From NCBI GenBank assembly GCA_964017065.1, contig OZ024784.1:13249152-13313151 (forward strand): a stretch of 64,000 nt of DNA, written 5' to 3'. Position 1 is the first letter of the stretch; each line of letters begins with the position of its first letter. Under the pieces are notes generated by a model. The model had not been told where the DNA came from. It saw nothing but the letters and a program-made list of their open reading frames with translations, and ran no database searches. The position numbers were made by a program, and so were the translations under genes. This document shows positions 60,516 to 64,000 of this stretch, piece by piece. Source of the stretch: Haliclona indistincta (taxonomy: Eukaryota > Porifera > Demospongiae > Haplosclerida > Chalinidae).

Positions 60516-61348
60516 TCAACTACTGGTCTTTATTGGCAAGGGCCTTCCTGCCATTTCTGCACAGATGCAGTCCTTGATGAGTTGTGATCTCACAAATCGA
60601 AAGTAGCTGTCTAGTTTCATCAGCTGGTATATCTGAAACACAAAACAATAGTCAATGCGCATGTGTATGCCACCGAGTATGAGTACCTCTTTCTGTGCTG
60701 TATCAAACATTTCCAGATTTGGATTGGACAGATTTTCTTCAACGTTCTTCGAAACCCAGCTATCCACATTAATCTGTTGTGGAGCTGACTGTCTCAAAAA
60801 TCTTGAATAAATGCTATCTGCTGCTGTTTTCAGCTACATGGCAAGATTATGTTACCTCTTAGTTGATACTGTTTGCATGATATTCTTACATCAATTGAAT
60901 TGGTGATCTTCCTAAATTCTTGGATTTCCTTCCAAAAGAGAATGTTTTCTTCACTGTGTTCTCTTTCTAAGAATACCTGCATGTACACATAATACATTGC
61001 ACTTTGATCTTACATGTACATCGCTCACTATGAAGCACTGCACTCCGAGAGGATCAGCAAGAACTCGATCAAACGAGGCACACCATCCTGCTACTCTTCC
61101 CTGCTCCTTACCGATCAGAGACTTCATTTCGTCCTCGTCTTCGCTGTCATCACTACTCTCTACTGCTGCAAGAGCATTGACGAACACGACGTTGTCTTCG
61201 TTGTTTTTTAGTCTTGATCTCCGACTAAACCGCAGCCCACCTAGTCGGCCACAGCAGCAGTTTGGAGACTCTGCTTCTGCAGAACCAGGTACCGTCCAGC
61301 TACAATATCTCGTGCTGATTTTGGCTTACCGCTGCTAAAGTTTATCAT
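60516..61348 (-). CDS. Small RGS-domain protein with N-terminal cysteine cluster
   Basis: RGS proteins speed GTP hydrolysis by G-alpha subunits. Five exons (61330-61348, 61029-61276, 60890-60976, 60687-60833, 60516-60632) give 205 aa. The RGS box covers about residues 65-190: WCASFDRVLADPLGVQCF, FLEREHSEENILFWKEIQEF, IYSRFLRQSAPQQINVD, NPNLEMFDTAQKEIYQLM, DSYFRFVRSQLIKD. Helix-3/4 Glu-Glu-Asn (EEN) and the conserved FD.AQ..IY.LM are present. Residues 13-15 are CCC in a short N-terminus (PNCCCGR), which could be palmitoylated as in small RZ-type RGS proteins; inference. An acidic tract SSDDSEDEDE precedes the domain. The start codon in the 19-nt first exon is the least certain part. Confidence 0.87.
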
Positions 61349-61891
61349 CGCAGTTATGATCGCGGTACATCCACAATGAGCTTCCACTACTAGTCTAACT
61401 TACAGGAATCATAGAGCATGCCAGCTTCGCGAATAGCTGCCAGGGGTCTACCTTCTCACGATTATGCATCAATTCTCGTGCTAAACAAATGTATGAGTAG
61501 CATTCATAGTCAATAATCACAGAATCCATAGCTGTGATTATTCTGTTCATATTTGTAGGTGCACCCACTCATACTTGTAACAAGATTTATGACACAGAGC
61601 TGACCCAAGTGCAGTGTCACATTGAACTGATGCTATAGCAACAGGAAATTTATGCAATGGAATGTGCCACTAACAAATTTAATTGTACTCTACCCCCCCC
61701 CCCCAACTACCCCTCTTATGCATGTGTAGGAACATTCACTACAAAATTAGTAATAACATACAAATCACTAAAAAGTGTAGAGATTGATGATGTTTGAAAG
61801 TATGCATGTACATGTACAACATTTATAATACACACATTAGCTCTACCTATCACTCTCGAGTAAAAATTTAATAGTAATTGCAATCTGCATT
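61349..61891. other. Intergenic; nothing recognised apart from a poly-C tract
   Basis: It contains the presumed RGS promoter and the 3' flank of the coiled-coil gene. A run of about 12 C begins near 61691. The open frames on the plus strand here are antisense shadows. Confidence 0.5.
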
Positions 61892-62628
61892 TTACTGTGC
61901 CTCTTTGAGAGCAAAAAGCAGATCTTCCATTGCCCATAAAATTTTCTGCTCTTTGTCCAATTTCATTTGAGCACTTGGATTCATTTGCTGACTGTCAGTG
62001 GGTTCCTCATCGATATTCTCAACTTTTTCAAACACCTTCATAGCAATGGGCTCTTCACGGAGGTTGCGAAGACGTTCAAAATCAAGAGACAGTCCAATAC
62101 CACTCGATCTTTTGCTATCCGAACGTTGTCTTGAAGTTAAACTGTTTGACCTTCCTGCTGAATAATGGCATTGAGTAGGTTCCAAATATGACTGAACATC
62201 TGTAATTAGTCTACTCACAGTGTCATCAATGGAAGCTGCAGATGCAGGTACCTGCTCAAGTTCAGGGGATGTGCATTTCTCAGTTTGAACAGAAGTAGTT
62301 TTTACTGAAACAAAACGAGTGTTTGGTTCAGGCTGCTGTCGAAATTCTAGCAATTCCTTTACTTGCTCAGAATTAAATGAAATGGGCTGGTGTAGTTGAA
62401 TTTGTCTTTCAAGCTCAGAAACTTGTCTCTCGAGTCTAGCTAATCGTGCTTTTACATCTTGAAGCAATGTTCCAATTAAAATATCCCCTTCTCTGTCTAT
62501 TACAGGAGCTGATTTCTGGAAGACATAATAATGTAACATGTATGCAAAACAACCCCAATATGGACCTCTTCTTCATAGCTAGCATCCGGTAACGTATTAG
62601 TTGTAGAGAAATCTGCCTGCTCTGCCAT
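61892..62628 (-). CDS. Coiled-coil protein of unknown function, tandem paralogue A (228 aa)
   Basis: Two exons (62566-62628 and 61892-62515), MAEQADFSTTNTLPDASYEEE joined to KSAPVIDREGD. A heptad-like segment LLQDVKARLARLERQVSELE follows (residues about 35-65), then a Ser/Thr-rich region with RQRSDSKRSSGIGLSLDFER, and a C-terminal helix KILWAMEDLLFALKEAQ. The neighbour at 62928 has the same two-exon plan, with the phase-0 intron after a Glu near residue 21-23, a coiled coil at the same place and a matching C-terminal AMED motif. I do not recognise the family. Charge and repeats suggest a small cytoskeletal, centrosomal or adaptor protein, but this is only a guess. Confidence 0.75.
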
Positions 62629-62927
62629 GCGTGCATACGTCTCAGCCGGTGTAACTATGAAAATGTGCTCCTATCCCGGGAGGTTAGCTAAAAATCGTAC
62701 GATATCGACAGCAGACTAAGCAGCATGTTGTTACAACAGTATCAATAGCTGACAACTGTTAAGGCAATACTCGTTACAATCTACATGCACTGTTTGGATG
62801 GCGCCGCTTATTTGGTCTGCGGATCAGAATTCAATGGAGACAGTAGGACTCGATACGGACTACATTACAAATTACAATGACACAGCACATTTCTAATTCT
62901 CTACACACATGCGCATTCGGACAACAT

Positions 62928-63727
62928 TCAATCGTTACACTTGCAAGTTCTATAGTATTTAATACTATGGAGCATGTCTTCCATCGCCAATAGAACAGAG
63001 CTAAGAGCTTGCTCTTGCTGAGATGATGAGATTTTGATTTTATCATCACTGGTAAAATTTTTAGCTGGTTCAACATGCTGTGCTGATGGCTCCAGTTCCT
63101 CTAGCATGTCAGCATTATGTAATAAATCTTGTATATCTTCATACTCATAGAACATTGAGCCACGACCACTTGACACTCTTGACATCCTGCTTCCCGGGCG
63201 CTTTCTCATAGCAGCACTACTTGAATACCGTCGGCGCACTGGTACAAAATCAGTGCTAGTTAATGACTGAATGCTTTCAAGAAGCTTGTCCAAAGTGTAA
63301 TCAGTATTTGTTGAAGAAGATAGGTCATTCTCTTCCTGAGCGGTTACATCAGTTGTGATAGGTTGAATGGTGGAAAATGACTGTTCCAATTTTGTCAATC
63401 GGTCTAAAATCTCTGACTCCGGTTTTACTTGCTGTTGCAATTCTAATATTTTCTTGTTCTGTTCAGCAAGAATAAACTCGTATTGTTGAATTTGTTCTTC
63501 AAGTTGAGTCACTTTCTCTTGAATACAAGACTCCCTGATCTCTTCTATATTGGTAGGCATATTTCCCAAAATTTTTCCAGAATTTGGTACAACAAGAAGT
63601 GACCTCTATACAGAAATTGCAAAATATTTTATAAATCATCTGGTAGTAAGTTACTGACCTCTTTCTGATAGTCCACATCCATTGATATCTCATTTGTAGA
63701 GTGGCTGGGTGCAGCGACTGTAGCCAT
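62928..63727 (-). CDS. Coiled-coil protein of unknown function, tandem paralogue B (248 aa)
   Basis: Two exons (63659-63727 and 62928-63605). MATVAAPSHSTNEISMDVDY begins the protein, the intron falls in phase 0 after QKE. The coiled coil is IQEKVTQLEEQIQQYEFILA followed by EQNKKILELQQQVK (about residues 52-90). A basic serine-rich stretch RRRYSSSAAMRKRPGSRMSR comes before the end, which holds ALSSVLLAMEDMLHSIK, parallel to WAMEDLLFALK in paralogue A. About 300 bp separate the two genes, both on the minus strand. Function unknown. Confidence 0.75.
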
Positions 63728-64000
63728 TTGTCAATTTGTATTATGAAAGCAGCACCAGCGGTTGCTTGAAAACAGCTGTATTATATTCTGAGTATAGTAG
63801 TAAGTCTTTATGAATTGCCAGTCCATAGTATACGATTATGGTGCTGCTATGCATTGTGAGACTAATGTTATCATGGAGTTATTGTGTGCTACATCCTTAT
63901 TTATAACATTCCTCATTATGTCGTATTCCTATTAAGCAAAAAGGCATGCTGCGGTATAACCATCTTTGGCTTGGAGGAGCACATTGTCCACCAAAAAATG
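63728..64000. other. 5' flank of paralogue B; nothing recognised
   Basis: Probable promoter region of paralogue B. The last about 45 bp could belong to another gene beyond the window, but no frame is convincing. Confidence 0.4.

Noticed and set aside
61685..61710. Poly-C run
   Set aside because: A simple homopolymer with no associated feature.
1..64000. CRISPR arrays, operons, rRNA genes
   Set aside because: None present; spliced genes show the window is eukaryotic nuclear DNA.

Overview
The window is nuclear DNA of an animal with a compact genome. Genes are split by many very short introns (mostly 45-110 bp) with GT-AG borders, neighbouring genes often lie under 100 bp apart, and the proteins are metazoan: NOP56, DDX56, SUPT7L, PDCD11/RRP5, MAK16, ATP5MK/DAPIT, a CUL3-type BTB-BACK-Kelch protein, an RGS protein, and multidomain secreted proteins built from phase-1 exons. 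A sponge is my best guess from this gene texture, but that is inference; nothing in the window fixes the phylum. All gene models below were assembled by hand from splice signals, reading phase and homology remembered from the protein families.

Layout. 1-11745: 3' half of NOP56 (+), with a 7.1-kb intron. 11951-14055 and 20682-22583: two paralogous secreted proteins (+) with the order signal peptide, Kunitz-like, CCP/sushi x2, Ig x2, RSRR furin-type site, NTR-like C-terminus; each has a TATA box about 90-100 bp upstream of its ATG. Between them lies a mobile-element nest: a LINE 3' remnant, two nested TA-flanked MITE-like elements, and a 1.86-kb TTAA-flanked element containing a near-perfect 270-bp hairpin. 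22805-30682: DDX56 (-), whose last three coding exons are spread over about 5 kb. 30766-32423: SUPT7L (+), head to head with DDX56. 32487-40244: PDCD11/RRP5 (-).

40727-45957: a decayed CACTA/Plavaka-like transposon with 14-bp terminal inverted repeats and CGATAC-type subterminal repeats. 45874-56359: a striking arrangement, a 3.39-kb segment (an unrecognised 537-aa gene plus the 5' half of a Kelch gene) present twice in direct orientation at near identity, separated by a 3.7-kb piggyBac element with an intact transposase. Only the downstream copy continues into the complete Kelch gene (55282-57566). 57775-59412: MAK16 (-), divergent from the small ATP5MK gene (59670-59902, +). 60516-61348: a small RGS protein (-). 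61892-63727: two tandem coiled-coil paralogues of unknown function (-).

How the genes fit together: NOP56 (box C/D snoRNP core), DDX56, PDCD11/RRP5 and MAK16 all act in nucleolar ribosome assembly, so four of the roughly twelve single-copy genes belong to one pathway. They use TATA-less, partly bidirectional promoters, in contrast with the TATA-bearing pair of secreted proteins.
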